Below the pieces are notes generated by a model. That model saw nothing but the letters and a program-made list of their open reading frames with translations, was not told where the DNA came from and ran no database searches. The translations under genes and the position numbers were made by a program. Of a DNA stretch of 64,000 nt, positions 43,623 through 51,828 are shown one piece after another (position 1 is the first letter of the stretch; each line of letters opens with the position of its first letter). The DNA comes from Echinicola marina (GTDB lineage: Bacteria; Bacteroidota; Bacteroidia; Cytophagales; Cyclobacteriaceae): contig NZ_CP080025.1 in NCBI RefSeq assembly GCF_020463795.1, forward strand, positions 1,367,001 through 1,431,000. Direction: 5' to 3'.

Positions 43623-43981
43623 ATGGAAGATTTTGACGAACTAACAGAAATAATTATTGGAGCTTCCTATAAAGTATCCAATGCTTTAGGAAGTGGTTTT
43701 TTGGAAAAGGTTTAGCCGTTGAATTAAGAAAATCTAAAGTGCCCTTCAAGCAACAATTTCCTTTAGACGTTAATTATGAAGGCATTATTATTGGCAACTA
43801 TTATGCTGATTTGTTGGTGGATGAAACGGTTATAGTAGAATTAAAGGCTTTGAAACAATTGGAAAGTATACATACAGCCCAATTGATGAATTATTTGAAA
43901 GCTTGTAATAAACGATGCGGATTACTGATCAATTTCGGCAAACCAAGAGTAGAAGTAAAGAGGATTTTAAACGGCTTCTAA
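43623..43981 (+). pseudogene. GxxExxY family gene disrupted by a small deletion
   Basis: A 30-codon frame from the ATG at 43623 reads MEDFDELTEIIIGASYKVSNALGSGFLEKV then stops (TAG 43713-43715). The family continues in another frame from 43709 as LAVELRKSKVPFKQQFPLDVNYEG ... YYADLLVDETVIVELKALK (PD-(D/E)XK type) to 43981. The intact family motif is GFLEKVYENALAVEL, so about 13 bases are missing, including the Tyr of GxxExxY. The sequence at the break (GGTTTAGCC) fits deletion between two TTTA copies. Inactivated, or read by frameshifting; the former is likelier. Confidence 0.8.
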
Positions 43982-44046
43982 TAAGAATTTATTACAAAAT
44001 CCACAAATGGATACTGCAGCTCTGTTTATCCTTTAAATCAGGGCTT

Positions 44047-44518
44047 AATAATAATCGTCCACAGATGCACACAGATAAACACTGATGAAAGCTTTGTTTT
44101 TTTTGATCAGCTCTTAGAAATCTTTGTGAACTTAGCTACTTCCTTCCAGGGCCCTGCATGAAAAAACTATGAACATCTGTGGTTAGCCCTTACATCTGTG
44201 GTTAATAATAATCGTCCACAGATGCACACAGATAAACACTGATGAAAGCTTTGTTTTTTTTGATCAGCTCTTAGAAATCTTTGTGAACTTAGCTACTTCC
44301 TTCCAGGGCCCTGCATGAAAAAACTATGAACATCTGTGTTTAGCCCTTTCATCTGTGGTTAATAATCTGCGTCCACAGATGCTCACAGATAAACATTGAT
44401 GAAAGCTTTGTTTTTTGATCAGTTCTTAGAAATCTTTGTGAACTTAATTACTTCCTTCCAGAGCCCTGCATGAAAAAACTATGAACATCTGTGTTTATCC
44501 TTCTTCATCTGTGGTTAA
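44047..44518. repeat. Three tandem 157-bp repeats of the CCACAGATG family
   Basis: Units start at 44047, 44204 and 44361 (GTCCACAGAT at 44057, 44214 and 44371, spacing exactly 157). Each unit has CCACAGATGCACACAGATAAACACTGATG at its start, an internal stretch TTTGATCAGCTCTTAGAAATC and CAGGGCCCTGCATGAA, and ends CATCTGTGTTTAGCC...CATCTGTGGTTAAT, inverted to the start. Units 1 and 2 are nearly identical; unit 3 has more differences. Together with the 43365-43553 element they flank the GxxExxY pseudogene. Confidence 0.9.
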
Positions 44519-44545
44519 AAAACAAGCACTTATTACTTTTGTATT

Positions 44546-44968
44546 ATGAAAATCTTTCAAAAACATATATCTCTAAAAGCTCATTCCAGAGGCTTCCATT
44601 TGATTACCGATGAGGTGGAAGATGCCCTACCCGAAATCAGGGAAATAAAAATGGGCACTTTGCAGGTTTTTATCAAGCATACCTCTGCCGGCCTCACCAT
44701 CAATGAAAATGCTGACCCAACGGTACGAAAGGACTTCGAAACATTTATTAATGACTTGGTTAGCGAAACTTATCCACGATTTATCCACACCTACGAAGGA
44801 CCGGATGATATGCCCGCTCATATCAAAAGCAGTCTCTTTGGTTCCACGTTAAATATTCCTATTTCAAATGGAAAATTGGCCTTGGGGACTTGGCAAGGCA
44901 TATATTTAGGAGAATTCAGGAATTATGGCGGACCTAGAAAACTGATCATCACGGCCATGGGTGCCTAA
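44546..44968 (+). CDS. YjbQ family protein (secondary thiamine-phosphate synthase-like)
   Basis: A 140-residue member of the UPF0047/YjbQ family. Family motifs are visible: VFIKHTSAGLTINENADPTVRKD, DMPAHIKSSLFGSTLNIPI, LGTWQGIYLGEFRN. The conserved His residues point to a metal site. Members have a weak thiamine-phosphate synthase activity in vitro, but their true role is not settled. Only about 28 bases separate it from the tandem repeats, so its promoter may lie within the last repeat. Confidence 0.9.
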   Translation: MKIFQKHISLKAHSRGFHLITDEVEDALPEIREIKMGTLQVFIKHTSAGLTINENADPTVRKDFETFINDLVSETYPRFIHTYEGPDDMPAHIKSSLFGSTLNIPISNGKLALGTWQGIYLGEFRNYGGPRKLIITAMGA

Positions 44969-44975
44969 AAAATAA

Positions 44976-45015
44976 AGTGTGGAAAACCTGCTTTTATAGT
45001 TTTTCCACACTTTTT
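44976..45015. terminator. Bidirectional terminator
   Basis: AGTGTGGAAAA/TTTTCCACACT perfect 11-bp stem with 14-base loop and flanking A/T-runs, between convergent yjbQ-type and HAD genes. Confidence 0.85.
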
Positions 45016-45038
45016 CAATCCATTTATATCAAATTGTT

Positions 45039-45695
45039 TTATTTAAGCATTTCCAGTATATTTTGTACTGAAATTTCACTGTAATCATTGATATAATACT
45101 GACAAGGAGGCAGCTCTTCTTTAGTGTGCGAAGTAAGCACGCCGACCACCTGCATACCGGCATTTATACCCGCAGAAGCACCTGAGAAGGAGTCTTCAAA
45201 AACTATACAGTGCTCAGGATGTGCTTCAAGGTTTTCCGCAGACTTTAAATACACCTCTGGCTCAGGCTTATGTGTCTTCACATCTTCACTGGCCATAAAA
45301 GACTCCATCAATGTTCTTATCTCCAGCGTATCAATGATCAAATCCATATTGGCTCTCGGTGCAGAAGTCCCCACACCGGTTTTAAAACCATTTTGCTTCA
45401 AGCCATTCAAAAATTCCAAATAGCCCGGAACTGGCTCCACCACCGGTGCATAGATCTCACGGAAAAGTCCTTCCTTTTCATTTTCCAGCTCAAGAAGTTC
45501 CTCTCCCTTCACCTCTCTCTGTAAAAAATGGCTAAAGATATAGCTATTGGGCTTCCCATACATATGCTGAGCATATTCCTCCTGGCTAGGATTCATGCCT
45601 CGTTTAGCAAAAAACTGTTCAAAAGCCTTAGAATGGTAAGGATTGGTATGACAGATCACCCCATCCATATCAAATATCACTGCAAGATTTTTCAT
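45039..45695 (-). CDS. HAD superfamily phosphatase (beta-phosphoglucomutase-like)
   Basis: A 218-residue HAD enzyme. Motif I is IFDMDGVICHT (nucleophile Asp9 and Asp11), with a helical cap domain of about 70 residues, motif II GVGTSAPRAN, motif III HKPEPEVYLKSA and motif IV IVFEDSFSGASAGINAGM. The cap and motif spacing match the beta-phosphoglucomutase/phosphatase group, acting on a sugar phosphate or similar. Substrate unknown. Confidence 0.88.
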   Translation of the reverse strand: MKNLAVIFDMDGVICHTNPYHSKAFEQFFAKRGMNPSQEEYAQHMYGKPNSYIFSHFLQREVKGEELLELENEKEGLFREIYAPVVEPVPGYLEFLNGLKQNGFKTGVGTSAPRANMDLIIDTLEIRTLMESFMASEDVKTHKPEPEVYLKSAENLEAHPEHCIVFEDSFSGASAGINAGMQVVGVLTSHTKEELPPCQYYINDYSEISVQNILEMLK

Positions 45696-45940
45696 AGCAC
45701 AAAATTAGAGAATTTATAGTAAGACACTAGGCTCAAGACTATAGATCTGAGATGAATGTTTTGTTAACCACAGAGTTTGCTGTGATGTCAAAGAGTCCAA
45801 GAAGTTTTTGATTGATTAATAAAAAATGGAAAGTTGAGCAAGCTTGAAGTCCTTAATAGTAAAAAATGATCAATCCATTCAAGTTAAATCAAAGAAGCAT
45901 AAAATAATAACCTATCTTAGAGTGTAAAAACCACTTTTCT

Positions 45941-46363
45941 ATGTTAAAGGTAACCTGCGCCATAATTGTTCGGGATGGATTGGTGCTCGCTGTTCAAAGA
46001 AGTAAAAAGATGAAAATGCCCCAAAAATGGGAATTCCCAGGTGGGAAATTAGAAGATGGGGAATCAGACCAGGAATGTCTGATCAGGGAAATCAAAGAAG
46101 AACTACATTTGGATATTTTGCCAGGAGGGAAGTTACCCGAAGTCATCCATAAATACCCCGACTTCACAATCTGCCTGATACCCTTTATCGCCAGCATCCA
46201 ATCCGGTGAATTACATTTGGCAGAACACCAGGCCTACCAATGGCTACCTAAAGACAAACTATTAGAGCTAGACTGGGCTGAAGCTGATGTGCCGGTGGTT
46301 AGGGAGTTTTTGAAAATATTTCATCAAATGAAGAAAGAAATATTTAAATCAATTACTTCTTAA
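45941..46363 (+). CDS. NUDIX hydrolase (MutT-type)
   Basis: A 140-residue NUDIX protein. The box runs from Gly35 to about Leu57: GGKLEDGESDQECLIREI KEELHLD, with the Glu residues of REIKEEL in position (Arg49, Glu50, Glu53, Glu54). The P-x-K-WEFPGG start is typical of (deoxy)nucleoside triphosphate pyrophosphohydrolases such as MutT. It probably cleans oxidised or non-standard nucleotides. It is 55 bases upstream of the DUF2075 gene, same strand, but with a clear change in base composition after it. Confidence 0.85.
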   Translation: MLKVTCAIIVRDGLVLAVQRSKKMKMPQKWEFPGGKLEDGESDQECLIREIKEELHLDILPGGKLPEVIHKYPDFTICLIPFIASIQSGELHLAEHQAYQWLPKDKLLELDWAEADVPVVREFLKIFHQMKKEIFKSITS

Positions 46364-46418
46364 CTTATAAATACTCGTCTAAATAATTTAAGACCAAAAA
46401 ATTGTAATTAAGATTTTT

Positions 46419-48395
46419 ATGCTTAACTATTACTATAAAGACAGTCTTCACAACTTTTTCTCTAAAAAAACAGAAGAGATCATTGGGGAGATAACCTTAG
46501 CTAATCAATTTGATTCAACATTAAACCAGAATAAATCTTGGGAAATACAAATTCCAATGTTAAAAGAGACCTTAAAAAATTACGAGGGTACGATTTTCTT
46601 TGAATTTTCCATTCCTAGGATGGGAAAGAGGGTTGATGTTTTAGTTATTATCAATAGTGTAGTTTATGTTATTGAATTTAAAGTTGGAGAAAGTAACTAT
46701 CATAGATCTGATTTAGATCAGGTTTGGGACTATGCTCTTGATTTAAAAAACTTCCATAAACCTAGCCATGAGGCTCTATTGGTTCCTATTTTAGTTGCTA
46801 CTGAAGCTGAAAATTCTTTTGTGGAAGTAGCCAAAACAGCTCATAATGACAATTTACTAAATCCATTAAAAGTTAATAAAACGGATTTAGCTGACGCTTT
46901 TAATACAACACTACAATTCTTTAAATACCACCGCAAATTAAATTCTGATCATTACTCAAAGGGTCGTTACTCACCAACTCCAACCATAATCGAAGCTGCT
47001 CTTTCGCTTTATCATAATCATACTGTAGATGAAATTACCAGAAATGATGCAGAAGCGAAGAATCTAACAAAAACTACTTCAATCATTTCAAAGATAGTAT
47101 CAGAATCTAAACGTCAAAGAAAGAAAATTATCTGCTTTGTCACTGGGGTACCTGGTGCAGGTAAAACCTTGGTTGGCCTAAAAGTAGCTACTTCCCATCT
47201 TGATGAGAAGAATGGGAATGCCAGTGTTTATTTATCTGGAAACGGTCCTTTAGTTGCTATACTACAAGAAGCACTATCAAGAGATAAGATAAAAAATGAA
47301 AGAGCTAAAGGGATAAAACTAACTAAAGGAAAGGCTAAAGCAGGCGTAAAAACTTTTATACAAAACATACATCATTATCGTGATGCCTATTTAGTGGACC
47401 CTAAACCACCATATGATCATGTCGCAATTTTTGATGAAGCACAAAGAGCTTGGAATAAGGAACAAACCGTAAAATTCATGAAGCAAAAGAAGGGGCAGCA
47501 TAATTTTGACGCTTCTGAGCCAGAATTTCTTATCTCTTGCCTTGATCGGCACCAAGATTGGGCAGTAATAGTATGTTTAGTAGGAGGAGGTCAGGAAATT
47601 AATACCGGTGAGGCCGGAATATCCGAATGGTTAAATGCCATAAAAACCAGATTTTCACATTGGGACATATTTATATCCCCTAATCTTACCGATTCTGAAT
47701 ACTCAGCATCTTCTATTATTTCTGAATTACAAGGTTTAACAAAAGTAAATTTGAATTCTGATTTGCATTTAGGAGTATCTATGCGATCTTTCAGGTCGGA
47801 AAATTTATCGCTTCTTGTAAAAAGTATATTAGATTTAGATAAAGAAAAAGCATCTAATACTTACTTAAAACTAAAAGACAAATATCCAATTGTCCTTACA
47901 AGAGATTTAAAAAAGGCAAAAAATTGGCTCAAAGAAAAAGCTAGAGGAAGTGAAAGATATGGAATTGTCGTTTCTTCCCAGGCCCAACGACTAAAACCCT
48001 ATGCGATTGATGTAAAATCCCCAATGAACCCAGTACATTGGTTTCTAAATGATAAGGAAGATGTAAGATCTTCTTACTACCTCGAAGAGGTTGCAACCGA
48101 ATTTCATGTACAAGGCTTAGAGTTAGACTGGGCTTGCATAACTTGGGATGCTGACTTAAGATACTCTGAAAACCAATGGAAAACATTTTCTTTTGTGGGT
48201 AGCAAATGGCAGCATATTCATAAGACAGAAAGAAAAACATACCTAATTAATGCTTACAGAGTACTTCTTACAAGAGCCAGACAAGGAATGGTAATTGTAG
48301 TTCCGGAAGGCGATTCAGGAGATCATACTCGGATACCAGATTTTTATGATCCAAATTTCAATTACTTAAAAGATTTAGGAATACCTGTAATTTAA
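46419..48395 (+). CDS. Nuclease-helicase fusion, DUF2075 family
   Basis: A 658-residue protein. Residues about 60-90 look like a PD-(D/E)XK nuclease: GKRVDVLVI (Asp73) and VVYVIEFKVG (Glu86, Lys88). An ATPase follows with Walker A VTGVPGAGKTLVGL (about 240-252), Walker B AIFDEAQRAW, and a C-terminal AYRVLLTRARQGMVIVVPEG motif VI, the DUF2075 (Schlafen-like SF1) pattern. This nuclease plus SF1 helicase pair is common in anti-phage loci, but this gene has no partner that proves it. Its base composition and codon choice are visibly more AT-rich than the neighbours, suggesting transfer. Confidence 0.85.
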   Translation: MLNYYYKDSLHNFFSKKTEEIIGEITLANQFDSTLNQNKSWEIQIPMLKETLKNYEGTIFFEFSIPRMGKRVDVLVIINSVVYVIEFKVGESNYHRSDLDQVWDYALDLKNFHKPSHEALLVPILVATEAENSFVEVAKTAHNDNLLNPLKVNKTDLADAFNTTLQFFKYHRKLNSDHYSKGRYSPTPTIIEAALSLYHNHTVDEITRNDAEAKNLTKTTSIISKIVSESKRQRKKIICFVTGVPGAGKTLVGLKVATSHLDEKNGNASVYLSGNGPLVAILQEALSRDKIKNERAKGIKLTKGKAKAGVKTFIQNIHHYRDAYLVDPKPPYDHVAIFDEAQRAWNKEQTVKFMKQKKGQHNFDASEPEFLISCLDRHQDWAVIVCLVGGGQEINTGEAGISEWLNAIKTRFSHWDIFISPNLTDSEYSASSIISELQGLTKVNLNSDLHLGVSMRSFRSENLSLLVKSILDLDKEKASNTYLKLKDKYPIVLTRDLKKAKNWLKEKARGSERYGIVVSSQAQRLKPYAIDVKSPMNPVHWFLNDKEDVRSSYYLEEVATEFHVQGLELDWACITWDADLRYSENQWKTFSFVGSKWQHIHKTERKTYLINAYRVLLTRARQGMVIVVPEGDSGDHTRIPDFYDPNFNYLKDLGIPVI

Positions 48396-48484
48396 AATAT
48401 ATTGTCCAATATTTGAATCGGGAAAAGTATATCGCTCAAATCAGGATCATAATACTTCACCCACATTAATTTCTTTAGAAAACT

Positions 48485-49267
48485 ATGGATTTACGCACTG
48501 TAAATGTGACCCTATATATCCTTCCGCTAAGGGAGGGAGGTTCTTTGCCGGCCTTGACCGATGCTGATGATGGATTCAAATATGTTTTGAAGTTCAAAGG
48601 TGCTGGACAGCGTGAAAAAGCACTGATCGCGGAATTGTTGGGTGGTGAAATCGCCAGAGCTTTGGGATTTAAAGTTCCCGAACTGGTATTTGCCTTCTTG
48701 GACCCAGCATTTGGCAGGTCAGAAGGAGATGAGGAAATCCAAGACTTGCTCAAAAGCAGTCAAGGCCAAAACCTGGCCCTGCATTTTCTATCTGGTGCCA
48801 TCAATTATGATGCTTTGGCCATGGAGGTAGATCCATTGCTCGCCTCCAAAATCGTTTGGCTGGACATGCTCATCACCAATGTGGATCGCACTTTCCGCAA
48901 TACCAATATGCTGATGTGGAATAGGGAATTATGGCTAATCGACCATGGTGCAGCCTTTCTTTTCCACCATGCCTGGAGCAATTGGGAGAAAAGCGCCACC
49001 AAAGCATTTCCTATCATCCAAAACCATGTGCTACTGCCACAGGCCAGCCAGCTTGAAGAAGCCAACGCCCTATTCAAGGAAATCCTCAGCCCCGAAAAAC
49101 TGAAGGAAATCGTGGCACTGATTCCTGAGGAATGGCTGTTGGCAAGTGGGGACAGTGAGGATGCCGAAGAGTTACGAAATATTTATCAACAATATTTAGC
49201 GCTGAGATTTTCTTATGCCGATCAATTTACCAAAGAAGCCCAAGATGCAAGAACAGCACTTATTTGA
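48485..49267 (+). CDS. HipA-like kinase domain protein
   Basis: A 260-residue HipA-family protein. The kinase core shows the GGSLPALTDADDGFKYVLKF glycine-rich start, EKALIAELLGGEIARALG helix, the catalytic-loop TNVDRTFRNTN (131-141) and LIDHGAAF (152-158) with the metal-binding Asp. It lacks the N-terminal HipA domain of E. coli HipA, so it is a short form. It overlaps the DUF3037 gene by 23 bases. This pair is found in many phyla; its role is unproven, and no HipB-type antitoxin is adjacent. Confidence 0.82.
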   Translation: MDLRTVNVTLYILPLREGGSLPALTDADDGFKYVLKFKGAGQREKALIAELLGGEIARALGFKVPELVFAFLDPAFGRSEGDEEIQDLLKSSQGQNLALHFLSGAINYDALAMEVDPLLASKIVWLDMLITNVDRTFRNTNMLMWNRELWLIDHGAAFLFHHAWSNWEKSATKAFPIIQNHVLLPQASQLEEANALFKEILSPEKLKEIVALIPEEWLLASGDSEDAEELRNIYQQYLALRFSYADQFTKEAQDARTALI

Positions 49268-49628
49268 TTATGCCATCATCCGGGTGGTACCTCGGGTGGA
49301 AAGGGAGGAATTTATCAATGCGGGAGTGATCCTCTGCGCATGGAAAAGCGGTTACCTTAAAGTAAAGACCACATTAAATGAAGAAAAGCTCCTAGCACTG
49401 GACCCAGCAGCTGATATTGAAATGATCAAATTAAACTTGGCATCATTCGATAAAATCTGCTTTGGTAAGGACAATGGGGGAAAAATAGCCGAAATGGACC
49501 TGGCTTCCCGTTTCCGCTGGCTCACTGCTGTCAGAAGCTCTATCATCCAAACTTCCAGGCCGCACAGCGGTTTCAGTAAGAATCTGGATAAAACCTTGGA
49601 AAAGCTCTTTGAGGAAAATGTGCTATAG
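49245..49628 (+). CDS. DUF3037 domain protein
   Basis: A 127-residue protein from the ATG at 49245 (MQEQHLFDYAIIRVVPRVER); an upstream in-frame ATG exists but starts inside the kinase gene more deeply. It matches DUF3037: DYAIIRVVPRVEREEFINAGVILCA and LASRFRWLTAVRSSIIQTSRPHSGF. It overlaps the HipA-like gene by 23 bases, so the two are translated together. Neither domain's function is known in this setting; a regulator or substrate of the kinase is possible. Confidence 0.85.
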   Translation: MQEQHLFDYAIIRVVPRVEREEFINAGVILCAWKSGYLKVKTTLNEEKLLALDPAADIEMIKLNLASFDKICFGKDNGGKIAEMDLASRFRWLTAVRSSIIQTSRPHSGFSKNLDKTLEKLFEENVL

Positions 49629-49692
49629 TTTCCTTGATGGTTTGAAACTCACTCAAATGCCTAAATAATAACAACTATCCAATAAGCCCATT

Positions 49693-50367
49693 ATGCCTAC
49701 TCTTGAACAAATAATCCAAGATTTCAGAATAAGCCTAGAAGACCATGTACTTTCCCGCTCGGAAAGAAGGGAACTAAAATCTGATCTTTCGGCATTATCC
49801 ACACATGAAAAACAGGTGCTTCTCTCTGAAATTAGAAATTTGGCTTTGGAAAATACTCATGATCCACAAAGCCAAAATCTCATCCAATGGTTCTATGAAG
49901 CGGTTAAAGTATTACAACAAAAAGAACAAGCAAATACATCTACTGCTGCATATTTCAGCCCTGGAAATACGTGCAGAGATGCTATTAGAGAGGAAATAAG
50001 AAATGCTTCTTCACTTATTCACATTTGTGTTTTTACGATAAGCGATGACCACATTACCGATGAATTGCTCCTAGCTCATCGAAGAAAGGTACCTATTAAG
50101 ATCATCACAGATGATGATAAATCTTTGGACCTAGGATCTGATATTGATCGAATGGAAAAGGAAGGCATTCTTATACAAAAGGATAATAGCCCTGTGCATA
50201 TGCATCACAAATTTGCCATTTTTGATCAGAAGAAAGTGCTAACTGGAAGTTATAATTGGACAAGGTCAGCAGCAGAACACAATTATGAAAATATTGTATT
50301 ACTCGAAGATATCCACACTGTAAGATCTTTTCAGAAAGAGTTTGAACGGTTATGGCGAGAATTTTAG
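49693..50367 (+). CDS. Phospholipase D-like domain nuclease
   Basis: A 224-residue protein. After an N-terminal helical part of about 90 residues (TLEQIIQDFRISLEDHVLS), a single PLD domain has the HKD motif HHKFAIFD (His172, Lys174, Asp179) and the following GSYNWTRSAAEHNYENIV, as in Nuc and MitoPLD-like endonucleases. These act as dimers on nucleic acids or phospholipids. It sits 65 bases after the DUF3037 gene on the same strand. Confidence 0.85.
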   Translation: MPTLEQIIQDFRISLEDHVLSRSERRELKSDLSALSTHEKQVLLSEIRNLALENTHDPQSQNLIQWFYEAVKVLQQKEQANTSTAAYFSPGNTCRDAIREEIRNASSLIHICVFTISDDHITDELLLAHRRKVPIKIITDDDKSLDLGSDIDRMEKEGILIQKDNSPVHMHHKFAIFDQKKVLTGSYNWTRSAAEHNYENIVLLEDIHTVRSFQKEFERLWREF

Positions 50368-50389
50368 ACCATCTACGGGATTTAAATCT

Positions 50390-50998
50390 CTAATCATGAA
50401 ATTTTTTTACACCTGCCTCAATGGCAAGCGGCAAATCATTTTCTTTTGGGGGAATGGGACAGGAATATTTGCCATTATAGGCGCAGTAGGGATTATAAGC
50501 TTTATTAAAATCAAGCATTATGGTATCGCCCTCTGGAATTTCCAAGTCCATAAACCTACCACCACCATAGGTACTTTTTCCATTAGTAAGATCCGTGAAG
50601 GGCAAAAACAAATAATTCTCAAATTCCTCCATTTCCCTCAATCTATGACTTTGATAAATACTTAACACATAGGATTCTCCCTCCAAATCAAAGTGCAACT
50701 CACCGTATTTTTCATAAATAGGTTTCCTATCCGTAGTAGTGGGCATCTGAAATGGAAGGCCTTTATCGCTACGTACAAACTTGGCTTCAACCCTATATTT
50801 TTCATCAATGGGAAAAAAGTCCAAGGATTTAAATCGTTTTAGATCCCTAGCCTTCAATGGTGATTCATCAGGATTCGAAAATTCATGGTTCAGTTCTGTC
50901 TGGAAGTCCAGAATTTCTTTTTTATGGTCCTGGTCCTGGGCATGTACTGTAACTGAAATTATAAGGCTATAGAAAAATCCGGCCAAAATTGCTTTCAT
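50390..50998 (-). CDS. DUF1684 family exported protein
   Basis: A 202-residue protein with a signal peptide (MKAILAGFFYSLIISVTVHAQ). The DUF1684 pattern is clear: FSNPDESPLKARDLKRFKSLDFFPIDEKYRVEAKF, LYLPFTDL-like YLFLPFTDLTNGKSTYGGGRFMDLEIP, and FNKAYNPYCAYNGKYSCPIPPKENDLPLAIEAGVKKF. The last part contains the conserved CAY and CP cysteines. Function unknown; common in Bacteroidota. Confidence 0.88.
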   Translation of the reverse strand: MKAILAGFFYSLIISVTVHAQDQDHKKEILDFQTELNHEFSNPDESPLKARDLKRFKSLDFFPIDEKYRVEAKFVRSDKGLPFQMPTTTDRKPIYEKYGELHFDLEGESYVLSIYQSHRLREMEEFENYLFLPFTDLTNGKSTYGGGRFMDLEIPEGDTIMLDFNKAYNPYCAYNGKYSCPIPPKENDLPLAIEAGVKKFHD

Positions 50999-51100
50999 GA
51001 CACATTATTTATCTAGCAAATTAATACAATTTACGCATGTAAGGATAATTGAACGACCAATTCTTTATGCTTTAGTCAACGAATTGTCTATTTTAAACCT

Positions 51101-51328
51101 ATGAATCATGAAATCGGAAAATGGTTAATGGGCATTGGGCTGGGAATCCTTGGGATAGGCCTGATTGTTTATATTTTTGGTAGCAAATTACACTGGCTAG
51201 GGAGATTGCCTGGAGATATTCGCGTGGAAAAAGATGGTTTCAGTCTCTATATTCCAATTACCACCATGATCCTGCTCAGTATTATCTTTTCTGTGATTAT
51301 TAGATTGATACAGTATTTCACCAAATAA
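51101..51328 (+). CDS. DUF2905 small membrane protein
   Basis: A 75-residue protein with two helices (LMGIGLGILGIGLIVYIFGSK and FSLYIPITTMILLSIIFSVIIRLIQYF) joined by LHWLGRLPGDIRVEKDG, the DUF2905 signature. Function unknown. Confidence 0.85.
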   Translation: MNHEIGKWLMGIGLGILGIGLIVYIFGSKLHWLGRLPGDIRVEKDGFSLYIPITTMILLSIIFSVIIRLIQYFTK

Positions 51329-51348
51329 AAAGCTGAAAGATCATAAAA

Positions 51349-51810
51349 TTAATTCCGAATGCTTTCTGCAAAAAAGTCCTTTTTCCACATTTCCCGGGTA
51401 ATGAAATTAACCGTATCCAAAATGGCATACACATTTTTGGGAACAAAAGGACTTAAGCGAATCTGATAGTTCCCATGCCTATCCTTTTGTATGTTCATCT
51501 CATATTTATTCTTCAAATGAAGCAGTGTTCTGGGAAAAAATATTTGCACATGCGTAGAAGTGAGTTCGGAATGAAAACCAAAACGCTTTTTTTTATGGTG
51601 ATAATGCTGTAAAACCGCCTTTTCTTGAAAAGTCTTTTCTTGGATAAGCAGCGAAGATTCCAACCACAGCTTAGGATTAAACTCATGCTTGACCAAAATA
51701 TTTCCCTTTATAAAGGAATAATGAACATGCTTATCCAAATCCAGCTTGACTGGCATGTTGTTTTTGATCCCTAGAAATCTCCAGAGATTATCGATCTTTT
51801 TAATGTCCAT
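51349..51810 (-). CDS. Hypothetical protein
   Basis: A 153-residue protein with many basic and aromatic residues (HYHHKKKRFGFHSEL) and no signal or membrane segment. A proline-rich LSPFVPKNVYAI stretch precedes a helical end. I recognise no family. It follows 51829-52419 by 18 bases on the same strand, so they are probably co-transcribed. Confidence 0.6.
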   Translation of the reverse strand: MDIKKIDNLWRFLGIKNNMPVKLDLDKHVHYSFIKGNILVKHEFNPKLWLESSLLIQEKTFQEKAVLQHYHHKKKRFGFHSELTSTHVQIFFPRTLLHLKNKYEMNIQKDRHGNYQIRLSPFVPKNVYAILDTVNFITREMWKKDFFAESIRN

Positions 51811-51828
51811 AAGGTTGTACTTTTGGGT

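Noticed and set aside
44047-44518. Possible CRISPR array
   Set aside because: The repeats are contiguous 157-bp units without 25-40 bp repeats and unique spacers, and no cas gene is near.
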